NCBI RefSeq assembly: GCF_036173105.1 | Contig: NZ_CP108053.1 | Coordinates: 8,742,001-8,806,000, forward strand | Length of the DNA: 64,000 bases | Direction: 5' to 3' | DNA from: Streptomyces sp. NBC_00287 | Lineage (GTDB): Bacteria > Actinomycetota > Actinomycetes > Streptomycetales > Streptomycetaceae | In this document: positions 51,164-59,787 of the stretch, piece after piece | Layout of the letters: every line of letters starts with the position of its first letter | Position numbering within the stretch: the first letter of the stretch is position 1 | Translations under genes and position numbers: made by a program | Notes under the pieces: generated by a model | Seen by the model: only the letters and a program-made list of their open reading frames with translations | Told to the model about the DNA's origin: nothing | Databases searched by the model: none

Positions 51164-52747
51164 GTGCCCACCCCCCACCCCCCTCGCCCCCCTTACCCGC
51201 CGCCCGTCGGCGTCCCCGAGGAATCGGACGACGGCCTCGCCGCCCGCCTCAGAGGCAGACCGGACGGCGAGACAACCCATACGGTCGCCCTGTTGATGGC
51301 GCGACACTGGCAACCCGCCCAGGAATACGCGGTGATCTGCCTCGCCTCCCGCGCGGAGATCGCCGCCATGGTCACCTCCGCCGCCTTCCATCAGGTCCTC
51401 GACCGGCTGGCGCTGGGCGAACCTGCCACGGCGCTGCGCCCCCGACTGCTGGTCGCCGTACGGGACACGGTCCGGGTGTGGGCGGCCGAGGAGCGAATAT
51501 CGGCCGTCCTGCCGGATCTCCGGAAACCGGCCGGCGGTCGCGGTATGCGTGCCGCGAAGTCCATGACTGCGGAAAATCGCAAGTTGGCCGGACGTTCATT
51601 CAACGCCCTTCCCGGACTTGCCCGGTGTCTGCTGTGGCACACCGAGGTGGAGGCGGAAGCGATAACCGTGCCCGCCTCACTGCTGGGCATGGATACCGAC
51701 ACCGCGTCGGTCGCAATCGAACAGGCGCGTGAAAAATTCCGCGAAGGCTGTGTACTCGCCCATCGAGAACTCGCCCCGACGAAGGATTGCCGCTTCTACA
51801 ACCGCCTCCTCGACGTCCCCATTCGCCGCGGTGGAGCCCTGCTGCCGGACGTCCAGCAGCATCTGTCGGAGTGCCGTTACTGTCGTTCGGCCGCCGAACA
51901 ACTGAGCCATTTCGAGGGCGCTTTGGGCACCCTGCTCGCCGAATCCGTCCTCGGCTGGGGCGCCCGCCGCTATCTGGAGTCCCGCCCGGGCCGTACCCAG
52001 CAGAGCCCGCACCCCCGCGGTTCGGCCCGGCACGGCCGCGGACGCCGACGCCTCCTGCCCCGTATCCCCGCGCAAGTGCGCCGGGTGACGGAGGGGCCTC
52101 GTCCGTCCCGGGTGCTGTTCACCGGGGTGGGCATCGCCTCGGCGGGGCTGCTCGCGTCGGTCCTCGCGGCCGGTGTCTGGTCCGACGACGACGGCTCCAG
52201 CCCGGCCGCCTCCGCGACGAACGGCGGCACCGGCGCCGAGGCCCCGCCCACGGTGTCCACCGCACCCCCGGGCACTGCCCAACTCCCCGTCCCGCCACGG
52301 CAGACCCGGCTGCGCAACGCCGAAGCCGACCTGTGCCTGGACATCCGCGACGAGCCCGAGGCCGGCGCCGGAACCGAGCTCGCGGCCTGCTCGGCGGCGG
52401 ACACCCAGCAGTGGTCGTACGAGGAGGACGGGCTGTTGCGCAGTGCCGCGGAGCCCGAGCTCTGCCTGGACTCGCATGTGGACGCGGGGGTCGTCGTCCT
52501 CGGGCGGTGCGCCGACGAGGACGACGACCGGGCCGACGATGTGCGTTACGACCTCACCGTGCAGGGCGAGTTGCTGCCCCGCTGGGACGAGCAGCTCGCC
52601 CTCACCTCGACCAACGGCGAAGCGGGCGCTGACATCGTAGTCAAGGTCCGTAACGGCTCCGACGACCAGCGCTGGCTGGCGGATCCGGGGGAGTCGGCGA
52701 ACCCGGGTTCGCTGTCGGTGGCCGCGCCGTCGGCCCGCGCTGACTGA
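51164..52747 (+). CDS. Sigma-like / zinc-finger membrane protein with ricin-type lectin domain (paralogue)
   Basis: A 527-residue paralogue of the protein at 26374, with the same order. A worn sigma region 2-like part comes first, then a region 4-like CLLWHTEVEAEAITVPASLLG. A zinc-finger-like HLSECRYCRS and VLGWGARRYLESR follow, then a transmembrane helix (VLFTGVGIASAGLLASVLAAG). The extracellular half-trefoil has DTQQWSYEEDGLLRSAAEPELCLDSH and DQRWLAD. It lacks the Pro/Gly-rich tail of the other copy. GTG at 51164 follows GGAAGGAA. Its 3' end overlaps the convergent dehydrogenase gene by 107 bases. Confidence 0.75.
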   Translation: MPTPHPPRPPYPPPVGVPEESDDGLAARLRGRPDGETTHTVALLMARHWQPAQEYAVICLASRAEIAAMVTSAAFHQVLDRLALGEPATALRPRLLVAVRDTVRVWAAEERISAVLPDLRKPAGGRGMRAAKSMTAENRKLAGRSFNALPGLARCLLWHTEVEAEAITVPASLLGMDTDTASVAIEQAREKFREGCVLAHRELAPTKDCRFYNRLLDVPIRRGGALLPDVQQHLSECRYCRSAAEQLSHFEGALGTLLAESVLGWGARRYLESRPGRTQQSPHPRGSARHGRGRRRLLPRIPAQVRRVTEGPRPSRVLFTGVGIASAGLLASVLAAGVWSDDDGSSPAASATNGGTGAEAPPTVSTAPPGTAQLPVPPRQTRLRNAEADLCLDIRDEPEAGAGTELAACSAADTQQWSYEEDGLLRSAAEPELCLDSHVDAGVVVLGRCADEDDDRADDVRYDLTVQGELLPRWDEQLALTSTNGEAGADIVVKVRNGSDDQRWLADPGESANPGSLSVAAPSARAD

Positions 52748-53705
52748 CCACGTCGCGCGGCTCCTTGCCCGACAGGAACCCGGTCACGTTCTCCACCGCG
52801 GCCAGCGCGATACGGACCAGGGTCTCGCGGGTGACGCCGCCGGCGTGCGGGGAGAGCACCACATTCGGGGCCCGCAGCAACCGCAGGGCCGGGGTGGGAG
52901 GTTCGGGATCGAAGACGTCGATGCCCGCCCCGGCCAGGGCGCGCTTCTCCAGGGCGTCCGCGAGGGCGTCCTGGTCGATCAGGGCGCCCCGCGCGGTGTT
53001 CACCACGAACGCCGTCGGCTTCAGCAGCGCCAGCCGGCCGGCATCGAGGAGGTGCCGGGTGTCGTCGGTGAGCGGGGCGTGCAGGGAGACGTAGTCCGCG
53101 GTGCGCAGCAGGTCGTCGAGCGGGACATGGCGGGCGCCGCCGAGTCGCTCCTCCACCTCGGGGGAGACCCGGTTGCGTCCGGCGTAGACGACGGTCATGT
53201 CGAAGGCGACCGCGCGGCGGGCGACTTCGCGGCCGATCTGGCCGAGGCCCACGATGCCGAGTGTCTTGCCGGACAGTTCGGTGAGGGAGCTCTGCAGACG
53301 GGGCAGCGCCCAGTCGCCCTCGACGAGCGCGGTGTGGGCGGGGATCAGCTGCTTGGCGAGGGCGAGCATGAGGGCGAAGGTCTGCTCGGCGACGTTCTGC
53401 GCCTCCGCGCCGCTGGAGCCGATGTTGCACACCTGCACGCCCCGGTCGCGGGCGGCCGTCAGATCGACGTAGTCGAAGCCGTGGCTCGCGCACTGCACCA
53501 GCTTCAACTCCGGTGCCGCGGCGAGGTGTTCGGCGGTCACGGGGCCGAGCCCCGTGATGATCACATGCGCGGCGCGCAGGGCGGCCGGGTCCTCGTCCGC
53601 CGTCTCGACGACGGTGACGTTCGCCTCGGCGGGGAAGAGGGTGGCGAGTCCCGCTCCCACGTTGCGGCCGCCGACATGCGGGGCGATGACGGCGAGGACG
53701 TTCAT
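52641..53705 (-). CDS. D-2-hydroxyacid dehydrogenase
   Basis: A 354-residue NAD(P)-dependent dehydrogenase of the phosphoglycerate/glyoxylate reductase type. The Rossmann loop is GIVGLGQIGREVARR and the catalytic triad is Arg in NTARGALID, Glu in DVFDPEPPT and His in LSPHAGGVT. The last ~30 residues, rich in Pro and Ser, extend past the normal family end and are encoded antisense to the ricin-domain gene. ATG at 53705 overlaps the FMN-oxidase stop (ATGA), so the two enzymes are coupled and may interconvert hydroxy- and keto-acids. Confidence 0.88.
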   Translation of the reverse strand: MNVLAVIAPHVGGRNVGAGLATLFPAEANVTVVETADEDPAALRAAHVIITGLGPVTAEHLAAAPELKLVQCASHGFDYVDLTAARDRGVQVCNIGSSGAEAQNVAEQTFALMLALAKQLIPAHTALVEGDWALPRLQSSLTELSGKTLGIVGLGQIGREVARRAVAFDMTVVYAGRNRVSPEVEERLGGARHVPLDDLLRTADYVSLHAPLTDDTRHLLDAGRLALLKPTAFVVNTARGALIDQDALADALEKRALAGAGIDVFDPEPPTPALRLLRAPNVVLSPHAGGVTRETLVRIALAAVENVTGFLSGKEPRDVVSQRGPTARPPTANPGSPTPPDPPASAGRRSRYGP

Positions 53706-54880
53706 GCGGACTCCTCCACGAGGTCGGCCGGGCTCAGGGTGGCGGGGCCCGCGTGCCCGGACAGGGCGAGGGTGAGGTCGAGTTCGGCGAGCAGACACCG
53801 GATGACGTGCTCGACACCCGCCTGTCCGTCGAGCCCGAGCCCGTACACGTACGGCCGTCCGACCAGCACCGCCCGCGCGCCGAGAGCGAGCGCCTTGAAG
53901 ATGTCGTCGCCGGTGCGGATCCCGCTGTCGAAGAGGACGGTGAGCCGGTCGCCGACCGCCTCCACGACCCGGGGCAGCGCGTCGGCCGCGGCGAGCGAAC
54001 CGGCCACTTGGCGCCCGCCGTGGTTGGAGACGACGACCCCGTCCATGCCCGCGTCGGCCGCCGCACGCGCGTCGTCCGGATGCAGGATGCCCTTCAGTAC
54101 GATCGGGCCGTCCCAGTTCTCCCGCAGGAACGCCAGGTCCGGCCAGGTCTTGCCGGGGTCGGCGAACATCCCCACGAAATGCATCACGGCGGCGTTCGGG
54201 TCCTCGTGCACCGGCTTGGCGAGGCCCGCCTGGAAGGCCGGGTCGGTGAAGTAGTTGGCGGTGCCCACACCGTGCAGGAACGGCAGATACGCCTGGTCCA
54301 GATCGCGGGGCCGCCACGCCAGCAACGGGGTGTCCAGAGTGACCACCAGGGCGGTGTACCCCGCCGCCTTCGCCCGGTTCAGGAAACTCCGGGCCACCTC
54401 CGGGTCCCTCGGCCAGTACAGCTGGAACCAGCGCTCGGCGTCCCCCATCGCCTCGGCGACCTGCTCCAGGGGGGTGCTGGACGCCGAGGACATGATGAAC
54501 GGCACGCCCTGGGCGGCGGCGGCGCGGGCGGCGGCCGATTCGGCATCCGGATGCATGATCGACAGCACGCCGACCGGGGCCAGCGCCAGCGGCGCGGGCA
54601 GGGCGCGGCCCAACACCTCGACGGACAGATCCCGTTCGTGTACGTCCCGCAGCATGCGCGGCACGATCCGGTGCCGCTTCAGGGCGGTCCGGTTGGCGCG
54701 GGCGGTGCTGCCGTCCCCGGCGCTCCCGGCGACATAACCGACCGGACCCGGGCCGAGGCGCTGCTCGGTCAGCTCCTCCAGCCGGGTCAGATCGGTGGGC
54801 AGCCGGGGTACAGCACCCGTCATGCCGTTCAGGTAGATCTCGTACTGGAAATCCGCCCAGTGCTTGGCCATGTCGTACAT
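53702..54880 (-). CDS. FMN-dependent alpha-hydroxy-acid oxidase (lactate oxidase/monooxygenase-like)
   Basis: A 392-residue (beta/alpha)8 flavoenzyme. The active-site His is in VVVSNHGGRQV, and FMN-binding segments include PLALAPVGVLSI, VLKGILHPDDA, FDSGIRTGDDIFKAL and VGRPYVYGL. It should oxidise an L-2-hydroxy acid to the keto acid, passing electrons to oxygen or a carrier. It precedes the D-2-hydroxyacid dehydrogenase through an ATGA overlap. ATG at 54880 has only a modest ribosome site (GAGGCGGG). Confidence 0.88.
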   Translation of the reverse strand: MYDMAKHWADFQYEIYLNGMTGAVPRLPTDLTRLEELTEQRLGPGPVGYVAGSAGDGSTARANRTALKRHRIVPRMLRDVHERDLSVEVLGRALPAPLALAPVGVLSIMHPDAESAAARAAAAQGVPFIMSSASSTPLEQVAEAMGDAERWFQLYWPRDPEVARSFLNRAKAAGYTALVVTLDTPLLAWRPRDLDQAYLPFLHGVGTANYFTDPAFQAGLAKPVHEDPNAAVMHFVGMFADPGKTWPDLAFLRENWDGPIVLKGILHPDDARAAADAGMDGVVVSNHGGRQVAGSLAAADALPRVVEAVGDRLTVLFDSGIRTGDDIFKALALGARAVLVGRPYVYGLGLDGQAGVEHVIRCLLAELDLTLALSGHAGPATLSPADLVEESA

Positions 54881-54942
54881 CCCGCCTCTCGTCGCTGAGA
54901 ACGCGCAGTACGCAGACCATACCGACCAGTAGGGAGGGGTGG

Positions 54943-55632
54943 TCAGGTGGCCGACGCCTCCAGGATCGCGGCGAGTTCGCGCGGGCGCGAGAACATCGGC
55001 CAGTGCCCGGTGTCGAGGTTCACCAGGTTCCAGCGCTCGCTCTTGAGCAGCTCGGCCGCCGCGCCCCAGGGCTCCTCGCCGTCCAGGAGGCACTTGACGT
55101 AGGTGCCGGCCAGTTCGCCGAACGGCCGGGACAGGACGGCCGGTTCGGTGAGCGTGGCGCCGGGGTGCGAGGTGGCACCGGCGACGAACTTCGCCACCTG
55201 GTCGTCCGTCAGCCCCTGGCCGGTGAACTCGGCCGGGTCCGGGCACGGCCAGAAGCCGTCGTGCGCGGCGATGGCCTCCCGCACGGGGTCGCTCGGCCAA
55301 CCGGACAGGAACGACTCGCCGTCGACCGGGACGTTGGCGTCGACGAGCACCACCCGCCCCAGCCGCTCACCGACCCGCTCCGCCGCCTGCCCCACCGGCA
55401 CCCCCGCGTAGCTGTGCCCCACGAGGACGACATCCCGCAGATCCAGCCGCTCGACCTCGACGACGATGTCCTGGACATGAGTCTGCTGCCCGGCGGGCTC
55501 GCCCTGTTTCTCGGCGAGGCCCGACAGCGAAAGCGGATGGACGTCATGCCCGGCGGCCCGCAGCTCCGCCGCCACCTCGTCCCACGCCCACGCCCCGAGC
55601 CACGCACCTGCCACCAGTACGAAATGAGTCAT
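54943..55632 (-). CDS. Alpha/beta hydrolase
   Basis: A 229-residue small alpha/beta hydrolase. The nucleophile elbow is GHSYAGVPV (Ser near residue 73), the oxyanion region is LVAGAWLGAWAWDEV, and the final His is in LDTGHWPMFSRP. It resembles esterases of the salicylate-binding/methylesterase type. It starts in ATGA with the NCS1 permease stop and is 62 bases ahead of the FMN-oxidase gene, so all four genes may form one catabolic operon. Confidence 0.87.
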   Translation of the reverse strand: MTHFVLVAGAWLGAWAWDEVAAELRAAGHDVHPLSLSGLAEKQGEPAGQQTHVQDIVVEVERLDLRDVVLVGHSYAGVPVGQAAERVGERLGRVVLVDANVPVDGESFLSGWPSDPVREAIAAHDGFWPCPDPAEFTGQGLTDDQVAKFVAGATSHPGATLTEPAVLSRPFGELAGTYVKCLLDGEEPWGAAAELLKSERWNLVNLDTGHWPMFSRPRELAAILEASAT

Positions 55633-57194
55633 GCCCGCAACGTAACCGACGGGTCCGACAACGGCCCCTCGGTGCCGGGCCCGGTGATCGGCGGCACCGG
55701 GGCCTCGACCGTACGGGCCAGCCGCGCGCCCTCCGGCCCGTAGACCGCCCGGGGTTCGGGGAACAGCCGCAGCAGGGTCAGGAACAGGACGGCTGCCACG
55801 GCCATGGACAGCGGCAGGCTGATGTCGACGCCGTTCGCGAGGTCGCCGAGCGGGCCGACGAACTGGCCGGGGATGTTGGTGAAGAGCACGCCGAGCAGCG
55901 CGGAGACCCACCAGGCGGTCATGCCGCGCCAGTTCCAGCCGTGCGCGAACCAGTAACGGCCGCCGCGCTGACGGCGGTTGAAGACCTGGAGGGCGTCCGG
56001 GTCGTACCAGCCGCGCCGGGTCCAGAAGCCCAGCATCATCACGACCATCCATGGAGTGGTGCAGGTGATGATCATCGTGGCGAAGGTGGAGATCGACTGC
56101 ACCAGGTTCAGGCCGAACCGCCCGATGAAGATGAACGCGATGGCCAACACGCCGACCAGTACCGTCGCCTGCACCCGGGACAGCCGCGGGAAGACCGAGG
56201 AGAAGTCGAGCCCGGTGCCGTACAGCGCGGTCGTCCCCGTCGACATGCCGCCGATCAGCGCGATCAGGCACACCGGCAGGAAGAACCAGCCCGGCGAGAT
56301 GGCGAGCAGTCCGCCGACGAAGTCGGGGGCGGCCGGATCGACGTACTCGGGCGCCTTGTTGGCGATGATGCTCGCGGTCCCCAGACCGAACACGAAGGGC
56401 AGCAGGGTCGCGATCTGCGACAGGAACGCGGCGCCGACCACCTTGCGGCGCGGGGTGCTCGCCGGGATGTAGCGCGACCAGTCGCCGAGGAACGCCCCGA
56501 ACGACACCGGGTTGGACAGCACGATCAGGGCGGCGCCGATGAAGGACGGCCAGAACAGCGACTGCGTCTCGGCGTCGGCGGAGTCGGTGAACACGCCCGC
56601 GTACGAGGGGTCGAAGTCGCCGGCGAAGGCCACCGCGCCGAGCACGAACAGCACGCTCGCCGAGATCACCGCGACCTTGTTGACGAACAGCATGAACCGG
56701 AAGCCGTACACGCACACCGCGAGGACGAGACCGGCGAACAGCGCGTAGGCGACGACGTACGACAGATTGCCGCGACTGAGGCCGAAGAGCCGGTGCGCGC
56801 CGCCGACCAGGGCGTCGCCGGAGCTCCACACCGAGATCGAGAAGAAGGCGACCGCGGTCAGCAGGGAGAGGAACGAGCCGACCACGCGGCCGTGCACACC
56901 GAGGTGCGCGGAGGAGGAGACGGCGTTGTTGGTGCCGTTGACCGGGCCGAACACGGCCATCGGGCACAGGATCAGCGCGCCCGCGACGACCCCGAGGAGG
57001 GTGGCGGCCAGGCCCTGCCAGAAGGAGAGCCCGAACAGGATCGGGAAGGCGCCGAGGACGCAGGTGGAGAAGGTGTTGGCGCCACCGAAGGCGAGCCGGA
57101 ACAGGTCCAGCGGGCCGGCGGTGCGGTCGGCGTCGGGGATGCGGTCGACGCCGTGGGTCTCGACCTCGGTGAGGGACGGGGGAGTCGGGGACAA
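55629..57194 (-). CDS. NCS1-family purine/cytosine-type permease
   Basis: A 521-residue membrane transporter with about 12 helices. Conserved NCS1 features include a Gly-rich N-terminal helix region (FGGANTFSTCVLGAF), GPVNGTNNAVSSSAHLGVHG, SFGAFLGDWSRYIP and ALIGGMSTGTTALYGTGLD. Family members import nucleobases, allantoin or hydantoins with protons or sodium. It leads the operon with the hydrolase and the two hydroxyacid enzymes, which suggests a permease for a substrate they break down. The start is TTG at 57194, with GGAG six bases before it. Confidence 0.9.
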   Translation of the reverse strand: MSPTPPSLTEVETHGVDRIPDADRTAGPLDLFRLAFGGANTFSTCVLGAFPILFGLSFWQGLAATLLGVVAGALILCPMAVFGPVNGTNNAVSSSAHLGVHGRVVGSFLSLLTAVAFFSISVWSSGDALVGGAHRLFGLSRGNLSYVVAYALFAGLVLAVCVYGFRFMLFVNKVAVISASVLFVLGAVAFAGDFDPSYAGVFTDSADAETQSLFWPSFIGAALIVLSNPVSFGAFLGDWSRYIPASTPRRKVVGAAFLSQIATLLPFVFGLGTASIIANKAPEYVDPAAPDFVGGLLAISPGWFFLPVCLIALIGGMSTGTTALYGTGLDFSSVFPRLSRVQATVLVGVLAIAFIFIGRFGLNLVQSISTFATMIITCTTPWMVVMMLGFWTRRGWYDPDALQVFNRRQRGGRYWFAHGWNWRGMTAWWVSALLGVLFTNIPGQFVGPLGDLANGVDISLPLSMAVAAVLFLTLLRLFPEPRAVYGPEGARLARTVEAPVPPITGPGTEGPLSDPSVTLRA

Positions 57195-57253
57195 AGGGGG
57201 CTCCAGCGGCGGGGGCGGGCGGTGGAGCGCGGGGTGACGCGGCGGCGGGGGAA

Positions 57254-57305
57254 GGGACGGCCGTTCGCCGGCGCGGGGGTGTGCGCGGCGGAGGGAGGCC
57301 GTCCC
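57254..57305 (-). terminator. Hairpin downstream of the RHH-like gene
   Basis: GGGACGGCC (57254-57262) and GGCCGTCCC (57297-57305) are perfect arms, and inner G/C-rich pairs can extend the structure. It lies 50 bases after the stop of the leftward hypothetical gene and before the permease start. It probably ends transcription of the former. Confidence 0.5.
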
Positions 57306-57358
57306 TCAGGGGTCTGCCGACCGTACGGCCATGGTCAAGAGCCGGGCCAGGTGACGGT

Positions 57359-57922
57359 TCATCCATCTTTCGCTTCGCCAGTGGATGAATCCTCCACCGT
57401 CGACGAGTCGGGACCCTGTGCCCGCACCCGCTGGACATGTTCCAGGGACTCGCGCAGTTCGGTGAGCCAGTCGTCGGTGTGCTGCTGGACCAGCCGTACG
57501 CACCAGGCCAGGGCCTCGCTGCGGCTGCGCGCCACCCCGCCGGCGATCAGGGTGTCGAGCACCTGGCGCTCGGGCTGGCGCAGCCGGGTCATCACGGGCG
57601 CGGCGACATGCGTGAACAGGGCGCGCTCGGCGCCGCACTCCACACCCCAGGAGACCTTGCGGGCGAACTTGTGCTCGGCCTCGCGGGCCACTGCCATCCG
57701 GGCCTCCCGGGTGCGCTCGCGGAACTCCTGGACGCGTCCTTGCACGGCCGCGTCCCGCTCGGCGTCCGAGGCGTCCTCGGCGAGCCGGGGTTCGGGGATG
57801 CGGCCGATCACCGTGATCTCCTCGCGGTCGACCGTGACCTCGGTCAGCTGCTCGAAGAGATCGTCGGGCAGGCGGCCGGCGAACCAGCCGCGCAGCTTCT
57901 CTCGCTGCTCTGTCGTAATCAT
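57359..57922 (-). CDS. Conserved hypothetical protein with RHH-like C-terminal region
   Basis: A 187-residue soluble protein frequent in Streptomyces. The N-terminal part (MITTEQREKLRGWFAGRLPD, VDREEITVIGRIPEP) and the conserved REAEHKFARKVSWGVECG define the family. The segment LDTLIAGGVARSRSEALAWC near residue 130 resembles a ribbon-helix-helix or similar dimer motif. No function is assigned. It is divergent from the subtilisin-inhibitor gene. ATG at 57922 is used, as upstream codons look non-coding. Confidence 0.8.
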   Translation of the reverse strand: MITTEQREKLRGWFAGRLPDDLFEQLTEVTVDREEITVIGRIPEPRLAEDASDAERDAAVQGRVQEFRERTREARMAVAREAEHKFARKVSWGVECGAERALFTHVAAPVMTRLRQPERQVLDTLIAGGVARSRSEALAWCVRLVQQHTDDWLTELRESLEHVQRVRAQGPDSSTVEDSSTGEAKDG

Positions 57923-58246
57923 GTAATGACGATTACTCCGCTCGAACATGAACACAAGGGGTCGCGGAGAGATCGGCCGAGAGCGGAATCGGAATGTTTC
58001 AGGCCTATTAAGGAGCACATGTAATTCGGCCACTTGGCTGCTTCGGGCGATCAAGATCCGCCCGCCCAGGGGGTTGGAACGTTCGAATTCCGTTACTTCA
58101 CGCCACTGATTCAACACGCAAGGTTACTGAAACTCGTGGGGTCGATGTGTGTTCCGGCGGCGGACTCGGCAGACTCGCGCTCGCTGGTTCCGGCCCGATC
58201 GGGCGGGAGCCGGCACACCCCCGTTTCGAGCGGAAGGATGCACACA
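57923..58246. other. Divergent intergenic region before the subtilisin inhibitor gene
   Basis: 324 bases, relatively AT-rich. An AAGGAG followed by ATGTAA (58019-58024) makes a start-stop mini-frame. GAACGTTC and TTCGAA palindromes lie around 58079-58088. It should hold promoters for both flanking genes, but no certain promoter boxes were assigned. Confidence 0.35.
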
Positions 58247-58681
58247 ATGCGGAACACCGCGCGCTGGGCAGCGACCATCGGTCTGACGGCAGCCGCCGTC
58301 TGCGGCCCCCTCGCCGGAGCCGCCCCCGCGGCCCCCGGCAACGCGCCCGCCTCGCTCTACGCCCCCTCCGCGCTCGTGCTCACCGTGGCGCACGGTGAGA
58401 GCGCGGCGCTCGCCGCACCGGAGCGCGCCGTCACCCTCGTCTGCGCCCCCGCGCCCTCCGGCACGCACCCGGCGGCCGGCCCGGCCTGCGCCGAACTGCG
58501 TGCCGCTCAAGGGGACTTCGACGCCCTCGCGAGCGACGACGACATGCTGTGCACCAGGGAGTACGACCCCGTCGTCGTCACGGTCGACGGCGTCTGGCGG
58601 GGCGAGCGCGTCTCCTATGAGCGGACCTACTCCAACGAGTGCGTGAAGAGCTCCCTCGGAGCGAGCGTCTTCGCGTTCTGA
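58247..58681 (+). CDS. Streptomyces subtilisin inhibitor (SSI) family protease inhibitor
   Basis: A 144-residue exported inhibitor. The signal peptide runs to about residue 30. The mature part has YAPSALVLTVAHGES, PERAVTLVCAPAPSGTHPAAG and VWRGERVSYERTYSNEC as in SSI, ending SSLGASVFAF. Disulfides should be Cys66-Cys81 and Cys102-Cys132. The reactive site reads Cys102-Thr-Arg104-Glu-Tyr, so P1 is Arg instead of the Met of classical SSI. This predicts inhibition of trypsin-like proteases. ATG at 58247 follows GGAAGGA. Such inhibitors control extracellular proteases during development. Confidence 0.95.
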   Translation: MRNTARWAATIGLTAAAVCGPLAGAAPAAPGNAPASLYAPSALVLTVAHGESAALAAPERAVTLVCAPAPSGTHPAAGPACAELRAAQGDFDALASDDDMLCTREYDPVVVTVDGVWRGERVSYERTYSNECVKSSLGASVFAF

Positions 58682-58770
58682 GGGCCGGGATCGCACGGCT
58701 CCCGTGCACATGTGCAGCGGCTCGTAGCTGGGGAGTGCGAGTCCTGTCTCGGGACCTTGTGATCTCGTAC

Positions 58771-58814
58771 CGAGGGCCGGCCGGGCGGAGTGGGGCCGCC
58801 CGGCCGGCACCTCG
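58771..58814. terminator. Strong bidirectional terminator between SSI and VOC genes
   Basis: GCCGGCCGGGCGG (58776-58788) and CCGCCCGGCCGGC (58796-58808) are perfect 13-base arms around a 7-base loop. Five further pairs (CGAGG/CCTCG) extend it with one bulged A. It stands between two converging genes. Confidence 0.85.
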
Positions 58815-58830
58815 GATTCAGAGCCTTGTG

Positions 58831-59631
58831 TCAGCTCTTGGCGACCGGCTTGAGCACCACGAAGTCCGCGCCCGCCGGGTCCACGCACACGGCGAGGCGG
58901 CCGACGTCCTCGGCGTCCATCGGGCCCATCTGCACACTGCCGCCGTTCTCGGTGACCTTGGCGACCGCGGCGTCGCAGTCCTCGACGTCGAAGACCGGGT
59001 GCCAGTACGGCTTGCCCCCCGTCAGGGCGAGGTCCTCCTTGGACAGGGGCATGATGCCGCCCTGCATCCGCTCCTCGGGCAGCCCCGCCGGGGTGATCAG
59101 GGTGTACGCGCCACCGCCGCCCGGCAGTTCCATGTCGCTGTACGACCAGCCGAAGACATCGCCGTAGAACTTCTTCGCGCCCTCGGCGTCGGTCGTGTAA
59201 AGCTCGGTCCACGACAGCGAACCCGGCGCGTCCACCAGCTCCACGCCGCCGTTGGTGCCGGGCTGCCAGACGGCGAACTGGCCGCCCAGCGGATCGCTGA
59301 ACTGGGCCATGCGGCCCCACTCGTCGAGGTCCATGGGGGCGACGCGCACGGTGCCGCCCGCCTTTTCGACCGCTTGGGTCGTGGCGTCCGCGTCGGCGAC
59401 GTTGTAGTAGATCATCCAGGCCGAGCGCGCACCCTCCTCGGTGAGCTTGCCGAGCCCGGCGACGATCTTGCCGTCCCTGCGGAACATCCCGCCTTCCATG
59501 TCCTCGCCGCCCTCCATGGCCTCGTACTGCCAGCCGAGCACGGCGCCGTAGAACGCCGCGGCGGCCGGGAGGTCGGGGGCGCCGAGGTCGAGCCAACAGG
59601 GGACGCCGGGGACGGGGTCGGTGGTGATCAT
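58831..59631 (-). CDS. Two-domain VOC (glyoxalase/bleomycin-resistance fold) protein
   Basis: A 266-residue protein made of two vicinal-oxygen-chelate repeats (about 8-125 and 135-262). Each has the AAFYGAVLGW / KKFYGDVFGW start and ends in a DPxG-type strand (FSDPLGGQFAVWQ; CVDPAGADFVVLKP). These Streptomyces proteins are annotated as hydroxylases or antibiotic-binding proteins without firm proof. ATG at 59631 follows AAGGGAAAG. It is transcribed alone, toward the strong terminator. Confidence 0.87.
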   Translation of the reverse strand: MITTDPVPGVPCWLDLGAPDLPAAAAFYGAVLGWQYEAMEGGEDMEGGMFRRDGKIVAGLGKLTEEGARSAWMIYYNVADADATTQAVEKAGGTVRVAPMDLDEWGRMAQFSDPLGGQFAVWQPGTNGGVELVDAPGSLSWTELYTTDAEGAKKFYGDVFGWSYSDMELPGGGGAYTLITPAGLPEERMQGGIMPLSKEDLALTGGKPYWHPVFDVEDCDAAVAKVTENGGSVQMGPMDAEDVGRLAVCVDPAGADFVVLKPVAKS

Positions 59632-59787
59632 GTGCTTTCCCTTCGAAGGTCCGTGCATGTCAGCCTGGCACCGGCCCGTCCGTCGCGCAGGGCGACGCTT
59701 GGCCCGTACGGCCGACTCCTGACCCCTTAGACCGGACCCGCCCCCGAAACTCATCGCTGTTCGGCTCGGCATCCCCAACTGCGCTGT

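Noticed and set aside
54881..55300. Upstream extension of the FMN oxidase frame
   Set aside because: It runs antisense-like through the hydrolase gene in another frame. Homology begins at the MYDMAKHW start at 54880.
57306..57638. A 110-codon leftward frame inside the RHH-like gene
   Set aside because: It lies wholly in another frame of a well-conserved hypothetical protein and has Arg/Pro-rich shadow composition.
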